Positions 18,395 to 27,827 of a stretch of 64,000 bases of DNA are shown piece after piece. A model generated the notes under the pieces. The model ran no database searches. It saw only the letters and a program-made list of their open reading frames with translations, and was not told the origin of the DNA. This stretch comes from Jiangella alkaliphila. GTDB taxonomy: Bacteria; Actinomycetota; Actinomycetes; Jiangellales; Jiangellaceae. Every line of letters begins with the position of its first letter. The first letter of the stretch is position 1. The position numbers and the translations under genes were made by a program. The stretch covers positions 434,001 through 498,000 of the forward strand of contig NZ_LT629791.1 in NCBI RefSeq assembly GCF_900105925.1, given 5' to 3'.

Positions 18395-19447
18395 TCAGGC
18401 CGTCCGTCGGCGCGCCGTGGAGGCGTGCGCTGTTCGTCGTGCTCGGCATCCCATTGGTGGCTGGCGCCGCGCACCAGAGGTCGCGCGCAGGTGGACGCGC
18501 CCGCCCACCTCGGCGGACGGGCGGTGCCCGGGTTGGGCGGGGCGTGCTGGAGTGTGGCCGTTGAGGTGGCCGGACACAGCGCGGGATGTCGGGCGGGTCC
18601 ATGCCTGGGCGAGCACGGCGAGCCTGGGCAAGGACTGCGGGTGTGCGTCCGCCAGCGAAACCGGGCCGCCGGCCTGTGCGGCCTCGCGCAGCGCAAGCCA
18701 GGCAGAACCTGCAGGTCCATCGCGGCGAGTCCCGATCAGCAGGTCGACGAGCGCACGGATCTGGTGCGTCGCCAGAAGCCGGGCCAGGCGCTCGTCGCGG
18801 TAGGCCGTGTAGTGGACGTGGCTGCGCCGGCGGGTGAGCTGCAAGACATCCAGAGCCGCGCTGATCAGTTCCGTCGCCAGGGCGCGTGGCGACCCGGTCG
18901 CGACGAGCTCGTCGCGCAGCCCGATCAGGCCAGGGTCCCAACGGACCGCCGGGTCGTCCGGGCGGCTCTCGGTGACGGCGTCCCCGGTCGGATCGTGCCG
19001 GGCCGGGACCAGCCGGTCGGTCACCTGGGCGCCATCCATCCCCAGGCGCCGGGCTGTGTGCCAGCCACCGGCCACCGCCCAGCGGGTGCCGTCCCCGGAG
19101 GTGACCAGTTCGGCTGATCGCACCTCCTGCACCGCGGCTCGAGCCAGCGCGCGCACGATCAGGCCCCAGGGCCGGTCGGCGGCGAGGATGTCGGCCCGCT
19201 GAGCGGTCGCGATCTCCCATCCGATGCTGATCAGGCCGTCGACCAAGTGCGCGACAGTGAGATCGGCGCTCGCGCGGGATGCTCGAACAACCGCGAGCGC
19301 ACGCAAGCGAAGCTGGTCGATGACCGCACGTCCCACCGGGCCGTTCCAGTCCTCAGCCGTGTGAAGCTTGCGCAGCGCGCGCTTGAGCCCCTCGTCGGTG
19401 CTCGCGTCGATCCTCGTCAGGGCAGGTTGATGCGTAGAGTTGTTCAT
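18395..19447 (-). CDS. Hypothetical ICE protein
   Basis: Encodes 350 residues, family not recognised. The first 130 residues are helical and include 'RPWGLIVRALARAAVQEV', faintly like a sigma-factor or replication helical region, but not enough to assign it. The last 70 residues are arginine- and proline-rich and may be disordered. The gene lies between the excisionase-like gene and the VirB8-like gene, 15 bp from the latter, so it is expressed with the transfer operon. A paired-hairpin leader precedes it (19478-19538). Confidence 0.6.
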   Translation of the reverse strand: MNNSTHQPALTRIDASTDEGLKRALRKLHTAEDWNGPVGRAVIDQLRLRALAVVRASRASADLTVAHLVDGLISIGWEIATAQRADILAADRPWGLIVRALARAAVQEVRSAELVTSGDGTRWAVAGGWHTARRLGMDGAQVTDRLVPARHDPTGDAVTESRPDDPAVRWDPGLIGLRDELVATGSPRALATELISAALDVLQLTRRRSHVHYTAYRDERLARLLATHQIRALVDLLIGTRRDGPAGSAWLALREAAQAGGPVSLADAHPQSLPRLAVLAQAWTRPTSRAVSGHLNGHTPARPAQPGHRPSAEVGGRVHLRATSGARRQPPMGCRARRTAHASTARRRTA

Positions 19448-19477
19448 GCGAACCCTTCACGTCGATGGGGTTTGTTC

Positions 19478-19538
19478 CGGGCGCGGAGCGGCATGGTTGG
19501 TAGCCGTTTGATCGCTCCGCGCCCGCCTAGAGGCGGGC
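19478..19538 (-). promoter_or_regulatory. Two mutually exclusive hairpins in a 99-nt leader
   Basis: CGGGCGCGGAGCG (19478-19490) pairs perfectly with CGCTCCGCGCCCG (19513-19525). A second perfect stem, GCCCGCC (19521-19527) with GGCGGGC (19532-19538), shares 19521-19525 with the first. Only one can form at a time. They lie between the excisionase-like stop and the start of the 18395-19447 gene, an arrangement expected of an attenuator. Confidence 0.4.
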
Positions 19539-19546
19539 CGCCGGGG

Positions 19547-19798
19547 TCAGGCCACGTGGGGACGGCGAGCCTTCGCTTCGGCCTGACGGCGGAGGGCATC
19601 GGCGAGCACGTCGTCGACGTAGCTCGCCGGCACGCGCCAGGACCCGCGGATCCGGGTCGCCGGGACCTTGCCGTCCTCGATGTCGCGGTACACCGTCATG
19701 GCGCTGACGTTCAGCGCCACAGCGACCTCACGCACCTTGAGCAGCTTCGGCGATTGGTCATCGGCAGCCTCTGATTCGGTGTCTGGTTGCTCGTTCAC
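19547..19798 (-). CDS. Excisionase-like helix-turn-helix protein
   Basis: Encodes 83 residues from GTG 19798 with AAAGG upstream; longer frames run into non-coding DNA. The core 'KLLKVREVAVALNVSAMTVYRDIEDG' followed by 'VPATRIRGSWRVPASYVDDVL' is the MerR-like winged helix of excisionases and recombination directionality factors. It could control excision of the element or act as a regulator of the operon it heads. No integrase lies next to it, which argues for regulation, or for an integrase outside the window. Confidence 0.75.
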   Translation of the reverse strand: MNEQPDTESEAADDQSPKLLKVREVAVALNVSAMTVYRDIEDGKVPATRIRGSWRVPASYVDDVLADALRRQAEAKARRPHVA

Positions 19799-19833
19799 GT
19801 GACCTTTCCTTCGTCGACCATTCACCAACATCG

Positions 19834-19853
19834 TGTGGCCGACTTCGACCACA
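19834..19853. promoter_or_regulatory. Imperfect palindrome upstream of the excisionase-like gene
   Basis: The 20-bp site has outer arms TGTGG and CCACA and inner arms CGA and TCG with one mismatched pair. It lies 36 bp upstream of the GTG at 19798, where a repressor would block the operon promoter. No confident -10 box was found around it. Confidence 0.35.
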
Positions 19854-20760
19854 TGGCAATACATGAATGGCGTTGACCTGCAAAGTTGGTAAATGTGGGC
19901 ATTGTGTGGCATCAGAGCGTTCAGTGATTGAGGTATTCGGCGAGGCACGCGGCACGCACGCCGTCCATAGGCACGCGCCGGCGGCTGGCATCGCCGAGAA
20001 GTGCGCTCCTTAAGCCGCGACGAGTGGCGCTCTGAACCACTCCCCGCGTAGGTCGACCAGCGGCTCGGCAGCCTATGGCGGCCAAGCGGGTGCCCGGACG
20101 CTCGCTGTTCAGGCCGTGATTGCACCTGCTGGTACGGCACTCAAGGCCGGGGGACCTGCGCTTTCATCCCGCTCAGGCGCAACGGATCAGGTGCGGAGCC
20201 GTCCTGGTGACCGCATCAGCCCCGTTAACCGGGGACGAGCGATCGTGTCGCCCTCTGTCCGTCGTTGCTCGCCGTCGCCGCTCGTAGGTCATCGTTTCGG
20301 GCACGGTCACCCAGTCCTTTCATCGGTGCCGACCCAGGCCCTGCACCTGCGCCATCCCACCCGCATCCGATGGCCGCCATTTCTTCGGCATCCCGGCGGA
20401 GCAGAACAGATCAACATATGCTCGAAGGAGCAAGGAATCAACACCTTCGCCGCAAGAATGTGGTTTCCACCTAGGCTCCAGCAGGTCTATGGGTAATCCC
20501 GAGCAGACCGTGAACCCGCGCCGCGTGACAGCGGCGTGACCAGTGGTGCGAGGAGTCGTCGTGGCGTCAGTTCCGGCGTGCACTGCGCCCGAGGGAGCGC
20601 GCGCCGGAACTGGTGCGAGTCTTCAGTGGCCAGGCGCAGCCCAGACACGACGCAGATCGAGTCCAGATGCCCCTAGGCTGATCTGTGCCCAAGTGCCAGC
20701 CGTCCGCTCCTCGGTGGAGTGGGCACACCGTGCGTCGCTCGCCTTGCGTGAGATCCTTGT
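19854..20760. other. About 0.9 kb without a supported gene
   Basis: Several short frames exist on both strands, but none has a ribosome site with plausible protein text. The stretch separates the conjugation module from the toxin module. It may hold an element end or old recombination junction, but no direct repeat or tRNA fragment was found in it. Confidence 0.4.
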
Positions 20761-20787
20761 ACGACCACGAGCAAGGGCGGTGGTCGT
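20761..20787 (+). promoter_or_regulatory. Hairpin abutting the toxin start codon
   Basis: ACGACCAC (20761-20768) pairs perfectly with GTGGTCGT (20780-20787) around an 11-nt loop rich in purines. The 3' arm ends at the base before the GTG start at 20788, and the loop and stem include the only plausible ribosome site. The structure could hold toxin translation down, or be a protein-binding operator. Confidence 0.4.
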
Positions 20788-21666
20788 GTGAGTGATCGGC
20801 CCATCCGGGATGGCGCCGACGGGTTGCGGGGAGCGCAAGACGAAGCGCTGGGCGAGATCGACGGCGTGTTCGAGGTCGTGCGTGGGGACGCCGAGAACGT
20901 GCGCAGGCTGGTTGAGCAGGCAACACGTGGCACGTCGGCAGCGGGTAAGGCGGCCGAGCTGGATCCAGTGGTGCGCGGGCTGCTTGCCGACGTCCGGCGG
21001 CTCGGTGACGACGTCGGCACGATACTGGCGGGTGCCGCCGCCGAACTGGAGCGCGTGGTCCGCCCACCTGACAGTGAGGCCAAGCCGCTGCCCGTCGCGA
21101 TGCTGACCGGCGCACCCGTAGCCGAGACCCAACCGCGCGCGCCCGAGGCGGTAGCCCTGGACGGGGTACCCGAGCTGCCCGTCATCAGAATCTCCGGGGA
21201 GGGGCCGGAGCACGAGGACATCCGGAAGAACCCGCCGCCGAACACGGTGATCGTGGTGGACGAAGCCGTCGTCTACACCACAGACGATCTGGGCCGGGTG
21301 CTCCTCGTTCGGGCCACACTGGTGAAACGGCCATCGGCTCCTCGGAAGCCATACGCTCAGCGCAAGCTGGCAGGAAAGATCGAGCTGGACGACGGCGGTC
21401 ACCTGATCGCCAGCGTCCTCGGCGGCACTGGCGACGAGGTCAACCTCGTGCCCATGGGGCGCGAAGTGAACCGCAGTGAATACGCCACCCTGGAGAACCG
21501 GTGGCGCAAGGTGGTCAAGGCGGGCGGAACGGTCGAGGTGGAGATCATCGTCCGCTACGGCGTCGGCCGCCGCCCGACCTACTTCGTCGTCACCCATGGT
21601 CCGCCCGGGGAGGAACCGGTCACCGACGTCATCAGGAACCGCCAGACGAGGAGGACACGGCAGTGA
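20788..21666 (+). CDS. DNA/RNA non-specific endonuclease-type toxin
   Basis: Encodes 292 residues from GTG 20788. Residues 1-100 are helical ('LRGAQDEALGEIDGVFEVV'), resembling N-termini of exported polymorphic toxins, without a signal peptide. Residues 190-285 match the Endonuclea_NS_2 pattern: 'DDGGHLIASVLGGTGDEVN' with His near 204 and Asn near 217, then 'LVPMGREVNRSEYATLEN' and 'VEVEIIVRYGVGRRPTYF'. Such domains cut nucleic acid non-specifically in rival or host cells. The next gene overlaps by GTGA and is a YezG-type immunity protein, the usual partner. How it is exported is not visible here. Confidence 0.75.
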   Translation: MSDRPIRDGADGLRGAQDEALGEIDGVFEVVRGDAENVRRLVEQATRGTSAAGKAAELDPVVRGLLADVRRLGDDVGTILAGAAAELERVVRPPDSEAKPLPVAMLTGAPVAETQPRAPEAVALDGVPELPVIRISGEGPEHEDIRKNPPPNTVIVVDEAVVYTTDDLGRVLLVRATLVKRPSAPRKPYAQRKLAGKIELDDGGHLIASVLGGTGDEVNLVPMGREVNRSEYATLENRWRKVVKAGGTVEVEIIVRYGVGRRPTYFVVTHGPPGEEPVTDVIRNRQTRRTRQ

Positions 21667-22112
21667 TCAGTCCAGACAAGGCCAAGCTCGACGAGATCGG
21701 CGAGGCGATGACAGCCTTGGCGCCGGACGGCTGGCATCTGCTCGTCCTGGAGGCCACCGGCGCCGGCGACATGGCCCGCGGCGAGCTTTTCGCGATCATG
21801 AACGACGGCGGCCCGCGCACGAAGATCCACATCGACCCCAACGGCGTCATCGCGCTATTGGAGCTGCGCGAGGACATGTACACCGACGGGATCGGCACCT
21901 GGTACAACGCGACATTCCGCCTGCCCGCAGGCGGCAAGATCGCAGCCGAGTTCGACTATCACAGCCCGCCCTACGGCGGCATCGCCACCGACGACCCAGC
22001 CTCCGACGGTGAAGCCGATCCCGGAGTCCTGCTCAAAGACCAGAAACTGTATCCCCGCGACGAGGGACACCTGCCCGCCTGGCATCCCGCCCGTACGATT
22101 ACCTCCATCTGA
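21663..22112 (+). CDS. YezG-like (DUF600) immunity protein
   Basis: Encodes 149 residues from GTG 21663, overlapping the toxin stop as GTGA. The text 'KLDEIGEAMTALAPDGWHLL', 'GIGTWYNATFRLPAGGKIA' and 'LYPRDEGHLPAWHP' follows the YezG/DUF600 pattern of antitoxins paired with YeeF-type nuclease toxins. Tight coupling to the nuclease gene supports a role in neutralising it in the producer cell. Family membership is judged by eye. It converges on the FxLD methyltransferase gene. Confidence 0.68.
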   Translation: MISPDKAKLDEIGEAMTALAPDGWHLLVLEATGAGDMARGELFAIMNDGGPRTKIHIDPNGVIALLELREDMYTDGIGTWYNATFRLPAGGKIAAEFDYHSPPYGGIATDDPASDGEADPGVLLKDQKLYPRDEGHLPAWHPARTITSI

Positions 22113-22256
22113 ACGGACGCGCTCTCCGTCAGCCGGCGCTGTTCCTGCCGAGCGAACCAGGCTTGTAGACCTGCGATCCTCTGGTCGAGCGTGCGGCACG
22201 CGGGGTCGGACCGGTGGACAGCGGGAAGCGTCGGATGAGGCGGTCGTCGATGGTGA

Positions 22257-23552
22257 TCACGGCTGCCGCCAGGTGATGACAAGCTGGGCGCCGGGACGGG
22301 CGAAGGTGAACCGTGTCGTGCCAGACGGCGGGGTCTCGGCCGGCGCACTGTGGGTGGGTCGGAGTTGGAAGTCGACGGTGCTGGCGCGGTGGTCGCGGTC
22401 CCACGCCTGGACCTGGGCGCTCGCCGTCTGGGCGAGCTGGTCGGCGTTCGGGCCGTGTCCGACGAGGCCCACCTCGTACCGGCCGCTGTCGTGGACCGGT
22501 CGGAGGGTGAGATAGGCCAGGTCGGCGGCATCGATCACCGCCATCGAACCCCACCCGAACTGGGGCGCGACCAGGCCGGCATCGACGGCAGCGAGCCGGA
22601 CAGGCATCCGGCTGATGGCGTTGTCCATCATGCAGGCCAGCCACAGGTCGAGCCACTCGAACGACTCGCTGCCGGTGAACGTGACGCCGGTCCAGATCGT
22701 GCTGGCCGGGTGATCGAGGGCACCCGCCAGTGCGGGGTCGACCTGCTGGTCGTGGTGGGTCTCGACGGCCACGGTCGCGTCCGGGGTGAGCGGAAGGTTG
22801 CGCCGGGCGTCGTCGGCGATCCCACGTAGCGGCATGAAGGTGCACAGGTGGCTGGACCGGCTGACCCAGCCGTCGTCCTCATCGCGTTCGAAGGCGATGG
22901 ATCGCGCGATGCTGCCGCGCAACCGCAGCGGCACGACGATCCGCCCGCCGGGGGCCAGCTGCCGTCGCCAGGTGACCGGGAGGTCCCAGGCGCCGACGGT
23001 GGCGATGATGCGGTCGTAGGGTGCGGCGTCGGGATGTCCGAGCGCGCCGTCACCGAGGCGAACGGTGACGTTCCCGACTCCGGCCGCGGCGAGGTGTGCG
23101 CGGGCGGCGGTGACGATGTCCTCGTCGACGTCCATGGTCGTGACGTGGCCGTGGTCGCCGGTGAGGTGGGCGAGGAGGGCGGCGTTGTAGCCGGTGCCCG
23201 CCCCGATCTCCAGGATCCGGTGTCCGGGTTCGACGCCGAGCTGCTCGAGCATCGTCGTGACGATGGTCGGTTCGGACGCCGCGCTGATCGCGGCACCCGC
23301 GGCGTCATGTTTGGTGGCCACCGGCTGGTCCGAGTACGCCTGCTCGATCGGCACATTCGGGAGGAACAGATGCCGCGGGACCTCCCCCAACGCGGCATCG
23401 ACCGGTGCGGTTCGGGCGGCGCCGGTGGAGCGCAGCCGGTCGGCGAGCCGGCGGCGCAGGGTCGCGGGATCAAGGGACGGGGCCGCGGGTGCGGGGTGAG
23501 GCGTCACGGCGTCGAGGTTAGGCGGGTCCGGGCGGGTGGCGGGGTCCGACAC
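22257..23552 (-). CDS. FxLD-system PIMT-type methyltransferase
   Basis: Encodes 431 residues. Residues 30-220 are a protein-L-isoaspartate O-methyltransferase-like fold: 'PRHLFLPNVPIEQAYSDQP', SAM motif 'ILEIGAGTGYNAALL' at 113-127 and 'LGDGALGHPDAAPYDRI'. The roughly 200-residue C-terminal extension is the one seen in methyltransferases of FxLD lanthipeptide systems. PIMT homologues in lanthipeptide clusters (for example OlvSA) methylate an Asp side chain and drive aspartimide/isoaspartate formation; the precursor here has Asp at positions 46 and 56 near its cysteines. It lies at the 3' end of the cluster. Confidence 0.83.
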   Translation of the reverse strand: MSDPATRPDPPNLDAVTPHPAPAAPSLDPATLRRRLADRLRSTGAARTAPVDAALGEVPRHLFLPNVPIEQAYSDQPVATKHDAAGAAISAASEPTIVTTMLEQLGVEPGHRILEIGAGTGYNAALLAHLTGDHGHVTTMDVDEDIVTAARAHLAAAGVGNVTVRLGDGALGHPDAAPYDRIIATVGAWDLPVTWRRQLAPGGRIVVPLRLRGSIARSIAFERDEDDGWVSRSSHLCTFMPLRGIADDARRNLPLTPDATVAVETHHDQQVDPALAGALDHPASTIWTGVTFTGSESFEWLDLWLACMMDNAISRMPVRLAAVDAGLVAPQFGWGSMAVIDAADLAYLTLRPVHDSGRYEVGLVGHGPNADQLAQTASAQVQAWDRDHRASTVDFQLRPTHSAPAETPPSGTTRFTFARPGAQLVITWRQP

Positions 23553-23696
23553 AGGGCTGTCCGGCCCATCGCCACGTCGACGCCGTCGATCGGGACGATG
23601 GTGTGGAGGTTCGCGCGGACAGGGGCAGTCCGACCGGTAGCGAACGGCGTCCCGCTCGGTTCCGCCGGGGGATCTCTCAGCGTGTGCCGCAGGGGG

Positions 23697-24056
23697 TCAG
23701 CCGTCGAAGTCGCCAGCCCGCCAGGCGGCGATGTCCGCATCTAGTCGAGCGTCGCTGACAGGCGCCAGGTCGAGGGAGGCTATCCAGGCGCAGACAAGGT
23801 CGGCGAAAACGTCTGCGGTGGTGTTGGTGACGCTTCCGTGGACGTGGAGAAAGGTGATGAGTGCGCCGGCCGTCGGATGTTTGAGATCGCACCTAGCGCA
23901 GAGCACGACCGGCAAGTACAGCCGGACTCGACCGCCGTCGGCGTTGGCCGATCCGCGCGGGATCTTGGCCCGCAGTAATCCCTCACCACCGCATCGAGGG
24001 CATGGTGGCACGTCGCCGATCTCCACCAGTGGAACGGTGCGCTCGCCGTCGCTCAT
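23697..24056 (-). CDS. DUF6300-like small zinc-ribbon protein
   Basis: Encodes 119 residues from ATG 24056, overlapping the dnaE stop as ATGA. Two CxxC pairs, 'PCPRCGGEG' and 'LCARCDLKHP', form a likely zinc ribbon, followed by an acidic helical tail. The layout resembles the DUF6300 family of actinomycetes, whose function is unknown. Being translationally coupled to dnaE, it may act with that polymerase, or simply share its transcript. Confidence 0.65.
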   Translation of the reverse strand: MSDGERTVPLVEIGDVPPCPRCGGEGLLRAKIPRGSANADGGRVRLYLPVVLCARCDLKHPTAGALITFLHVHGSVTNTTADVFADLVCAWIASLDLAPVSDARLDADIAAWRAGDFDG

Positions 24057-27000
24057 GTGAGCAGCAGCCCTTGTTGGCCCAGCAAGTGCTTCATGTCCGC
24101 GACGAACGACGTGTCGGGGGTCACGGTCCACCCCGGGAGAGCGAATTTGATCATTCGACCGCGCCCCTGCAGCAAATGCAGTTGCACTGGCGTCGTGCCT
24201 TTGTGCATCTGCATTATCGACTTGAGTTCTTCGATCACGTCGGGAGTGATCTGGTAGGCCTTCATAGCGATGACCACTGGTGTTACGGATCCGCCGCCGT
24301 CCCCCAACGCGGAGATGTCGAGTGTGGCCATCTCCTGGGCGTAGAGGTTCAGGCTACCGTCACGCTCATTGATTCGGCCCGTGACCGAGACGGCGATGTC
24401 CTCGGTCAGTTCGCTGGCGTAGAGGGTGTAGGAGGAGGAAAAGAACAGCACCTCTATGCTGGCATCGAAGTCTTCCACCGTAACGATCGCCCAAGGCGCT
24501 CCAGCGCGGTTGATCCGCCGATCGACGCTGGTAATCATGCCGGAGAGCTTGATCATGCCCTCGCGCCGCTCACTGTCGAGCAGGTCGACGATGCCCATAT
24601 CGCGGTTGCTGCTCAGGATGTCGCCAGCACCGTCGAGTGGGTGGGCCGAGACGTAGAGACCGAGCATGTCTCGCTCTTGAGCCAGGAGGAAGCGTCGAGA
24701 CCATTCGGGGACGGTGTCGTCAATGCTGGGCCCGAAGGGGGTAGCCTCGTCGACGGTTTCCTCGGGGGCGCCGAACAGGCTGAATTGGCCATTCTGCTCT
24801 TTACGTTTGATGTCGATGACCGCATCGACGGACGGCTCTAGGCCCGCCCCAAGCGAGGCTCGAGTGTGGCCAAGACTGTCAAACGCACCGGCCTTGATCA
24901 GCGACTCAATCGCACGCTTGTTGCACACGACCACCTCGACCTTGTTGAGGAAGTCGACGAACGAGGTGAACTTGCCTTTGGCCTCGCGGGTGGCAGCGAG
25001 TGATTCGATGACGTTGGTTCCGACATTGCGGATCGCGCCGAGGCCGAAGCGCACGTCGTCGCCAATAGCGGTGAAATCAGCGACGGACTCGTTGATGTCC
25101 GGCTGAAGTACCTTGATGCCGAGGCGCCGCGCGTCGGCAAGGTACACCGCCATCTTGTCCTTATCGTCGCCAACTGAGGTCAGCAAGGCTGCCATGTACT
25201 CGGCCGGATAATTGGCTTTGAGGTAGGCCGTCCAATATGCGACAAGGCCGTAGCCTGCGGTGTGGGACTTGTTGAATGCGTACCCGGAGAACGGGAGCAT
25301 CACGTCCCACAGCGCCTGCGTTGCATCGTCCGAGAAGCCGTTATTGCGCATCCCGGCGTGAAATTCGGTGAAGGACTCCTCCAGGATCTCCTTCTTCTTC
25401 TTACCCATGGCTCGGCGCAGAATGTCGGCGCGGCCGAGGCTGTAGCCGGCCAGCTCCCGCGCGATGGCCATGATCTGCTCCTGGTATACGAGCAGATGAA
25501 AGGTGCTGCCGAGGATCGGCTCGAGCGCTGCTTCGAGCTCTGGATGGATTGGGGTGATCGGTTGGCGGCCGTTCTTGCGCTCGGCATAGTTGATGTGTGC
25601 GTTCGCCGCCATCGGGCCTGGCCGATACAGGGCTAGTACCGCGGCGATGTCCTCGAATCGGCTGGGTTCCATCAGCCTGAGGAGGCTGCGCATGGGCCCG
25701 CCATCGAGTTGGAACACACCAAGGGTGTCACCACGGCTGAGGAGTTCGAAGGCTGATTTGTCGTCCAGTGGGATCGTCTGGGGGTGAGGTCGATGCCGCG
25801 GTTGGCCTGGATGACCTTGATCGCCTGGTCGATGATGCCGAGGTTGCGCAGGCCGAGGAAATCCATCTTGATCAGCCCCATGGCCTCACAAGATGGATAG
25901 TCGAACCCGGTGATGATGACGCCGTCCTTGTCACGGCGGTGCAGCGGGAGCAGGTCCAGCAGGGGGGCGGACGACAGGATGACCGCGGCCGCGTGAACGC
26001 CTGTGCCGCGGGTCAGACCTTCGATGCCGCGAGCGGTATCGACGGTCTTTCGAGCGTCGGGATCGGTTTCGTAGAGCTGGCGGAACTCGGCGGCCTCGTG
26101 GTATCGCGGGTGCTCGGGGTCGAACATCCCCGACAAGGGCATTCCCTTGCCCATGACGTCCGGCGGCATTGCCTTGGTGATGCGGTCGCCGATGGCGAAT
26201 GGGAACCCGAGGATTCGGGCCGCGTCTTTCGCCGCTGCCTTGGCCTTGATCGTGCTGAAGGTATTGACCTGCGCGGTGTATGCGGCGCCGTATCTTTCGG
26301 TGACGTATCGGACCATACGATCGCGCTGACGGTCGTCGAAGTCGAGGTCGATATCGGGCGGTGAGATCCGCTCGGGGTTGAGGAATCGCTCGAAGAGCAG
26401 GCCGTGCTCAAGCGGGCACAGTTCGGTGATTCCTGTGGCATAGGCGATGATCGACCCGGTGGCTGAACCTCGTCCCGGCCCGAGGGGTATGCCGTTGTCA
26501 CGCGCGTAGCGGCAGATGTCGGCAACGACCAGGAAGTACGAGTCGAAGCCCAGCGGGGTGATGATGCTGAGTTCTGTTTCGACCCGCTGGAGGACCTCTT
26601 CGCTGGGGGCGTCGCCGTACCGGTGGCGGATACCGTCGTCGACGAGCTTCCGCAGTGCGCTGGCTTGAGTCTCGCCCTCGGGGACATCGAACTTGGGCAT
26701 GCGGTCGACGTAGGTGAAGACCTCGTCGTAGGCGCCGATACGGTCGGCGATCGCGAGCGTGTTGTCACACGCTTCGGGCAGCTCGGCGAATAGTTGCCGC
26801 ATCTGCTCGGCGGTCTTGATGTAGTAGCCGCTGCCGTTGAACTTGAACCGCTTGGGGTCGTCCTTGTTGCGGCCGACTCCGACGCACAGCAGCGAGTCGT
26901 GGGCGTCGGCCTGGTCCTCGGTGACGTAGTGCGAGTCATTGGTGGCCAGCAGCGGGATCTGGAGGTGCTTGCTGATGCGGAGGAGGTCTTCGCGGACGGT

Positions 27001-27627
27001 GCGCTCGATGTCGAGCCCATGGTCCATCAGTTCAAGGAAATAGTTCTCCTTGCCGAAGATGTCCTGGTAGGTCGCGGCGGCCTTCACCGCTTCGTCGTAC
27101 TGTCCGAGCCGGAGCCTGGTCTGAACCTCGCCGGACGGGCAGCCAGTGGTGGCGATGATGCCGCAGGCGTGCTCTGCGATGAGTTCTCGGTCCATTCGGG
27201 GCTTGCCGTAGAAGCCTTCGAACGATGCCAGTGAGGAGAGCCGGAAGAGGTTGCGCAGGCCGGTGGCGTCGGCAGCCCACATGGTCATGTGGGTGTACCG
27301 GCCTCCTCCGGAGACGTCCTTTCCGCCTTCGCCTGCGTCCTCACCGATGCCGCGGCCTGTTTGCCGTGCGGCCCCCCAGAAGACGGGCTTTCGGTCGTGC
27401 CGCGAGCCTGGTGCGACGTAGGCCTCGATGCCGATGATGGGCCGAACGTCGGCCTTCTTGGCGGCATGGAAGAACTCGTAGGCGCCGAACATGTTGCCGT
27501 GGTCGCTCATGGCGACGGCCGGCATCCCCTGCTTCGCAACCTCGCCCATGAGCAGGCTGTTCTTGGCTGCCCCATCAAGTGTCGAGTACTCGGTGTGGAC
27601 GTGCAGGTGGACGAAAGAATCTGGCAC
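24053..27627 (-). pseudogene. dnaE: DNA polymerase III alpha subunit (dnaE), frame-disrupted
   Basis: About 1,191 residues from GTG 27627 (GGAGG upstream), full length for a bacterial DnaE. The PHP domain is at the start ('[13 protein letters not shown]', 'DHGNMFG'). Catalytic Asp residues lie in '[13 protein letters not shown]' near 425 and '[12 protein letters not shown]' near 585. The frame breaks in a five-G tract at 25780-25784; one more base restores '[16 protein letters not shown]' and joins to '[13 protein letters not shown]', after which the polymerase, HhH and OB parts are intact to the stop. The break is either a sequencing indel or a real mutation. Lying between lanC and the FxLD methyltransferase, it is not in a normal dnaE neighbourhood and is likely an extra copy. 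Confidence 0.85.
25780..25784 (-). other. Frameshift site in dnaE (five-base homopolymer)
   Basis: On the coding strand the codons read GAC CTC ACC CCC AGA. Six C's instead of five would give ACC CCC CAG ACG ATC CCA, which continues as normal DnaE. A one-base indel in a homopolymer is a frequent assembly error. Confidence 0.7.
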
Positions 27628-27820
27628 CCCGGGGTTCCCTCCACGTTCGAGCTCGTCGCTGCTCGGACCACTCACTGTATAGCGCGCCGTCGGGGCGTTC
27701 AGCCCGACACTCGGCGGCTGGCGCGAGGGCCTTGTGAGCCTGCTGACAGAGCATCTCAGCCAGGGCCGACAAGGTGTGGGCACGCAGCAAGTGGTCGTCT
27801 CGTGGAAGCCCTCCGCCCAC
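27575..27820 (-). CDS. Possible small ORF between lanC and dnaE
   Basis: Encodes 81 residues from a GTG at 27820, 8 bp after lanC ends. The middle part '[20 protein letters not shown]' reads like real helical protein, but the last 17 codons overlap dnaE in another frame and the ribosome site is unclear. It may be a genuine short gene of the cluster or the remnant of one. No family is recognised. Confidence 0.28.
   Translation of the reverse strand: MGGGLPRDDHLLRAHTLSALAEMLCQQAHKALAPAAECRAERPDGALYSEWSEQRRARTWREPRGARFFRPPARPHRVLDT
27676..27681 (-). promoter_or_regulatory. -10 box of a possible separate dnaE promoter
   Basis: On the minus strand the hexamer TATACA sits about 50 bp upstream of the dnaE GTG, leaving room for a leader of about 40 nt with the GGAGG site. 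A CTGAAC hexamer 15 bp further upstream is a weak -35. This suggests dnaE can be expressed apart from the lanthipeptide genes. Confidence 0.35.
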
Positions 27821-27827
27821 CAGCCAG

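Noticed and set aside
20228-20236. GC-rich inverted repeat as a terminator
   Set aside because: The stem is only about five pairs around a TTAA-containing loop, has no flanking gene end, and is of a size expected by chance in GC-rich DNA.
20623-21597. Long minus-strand open frame opposite the toxin gene
   Set aside because: It is the antisense shadow of 20788-21666; its text is low-complexity and it has no ribosome site, while the plus strand shows a coherent nuclease domain.
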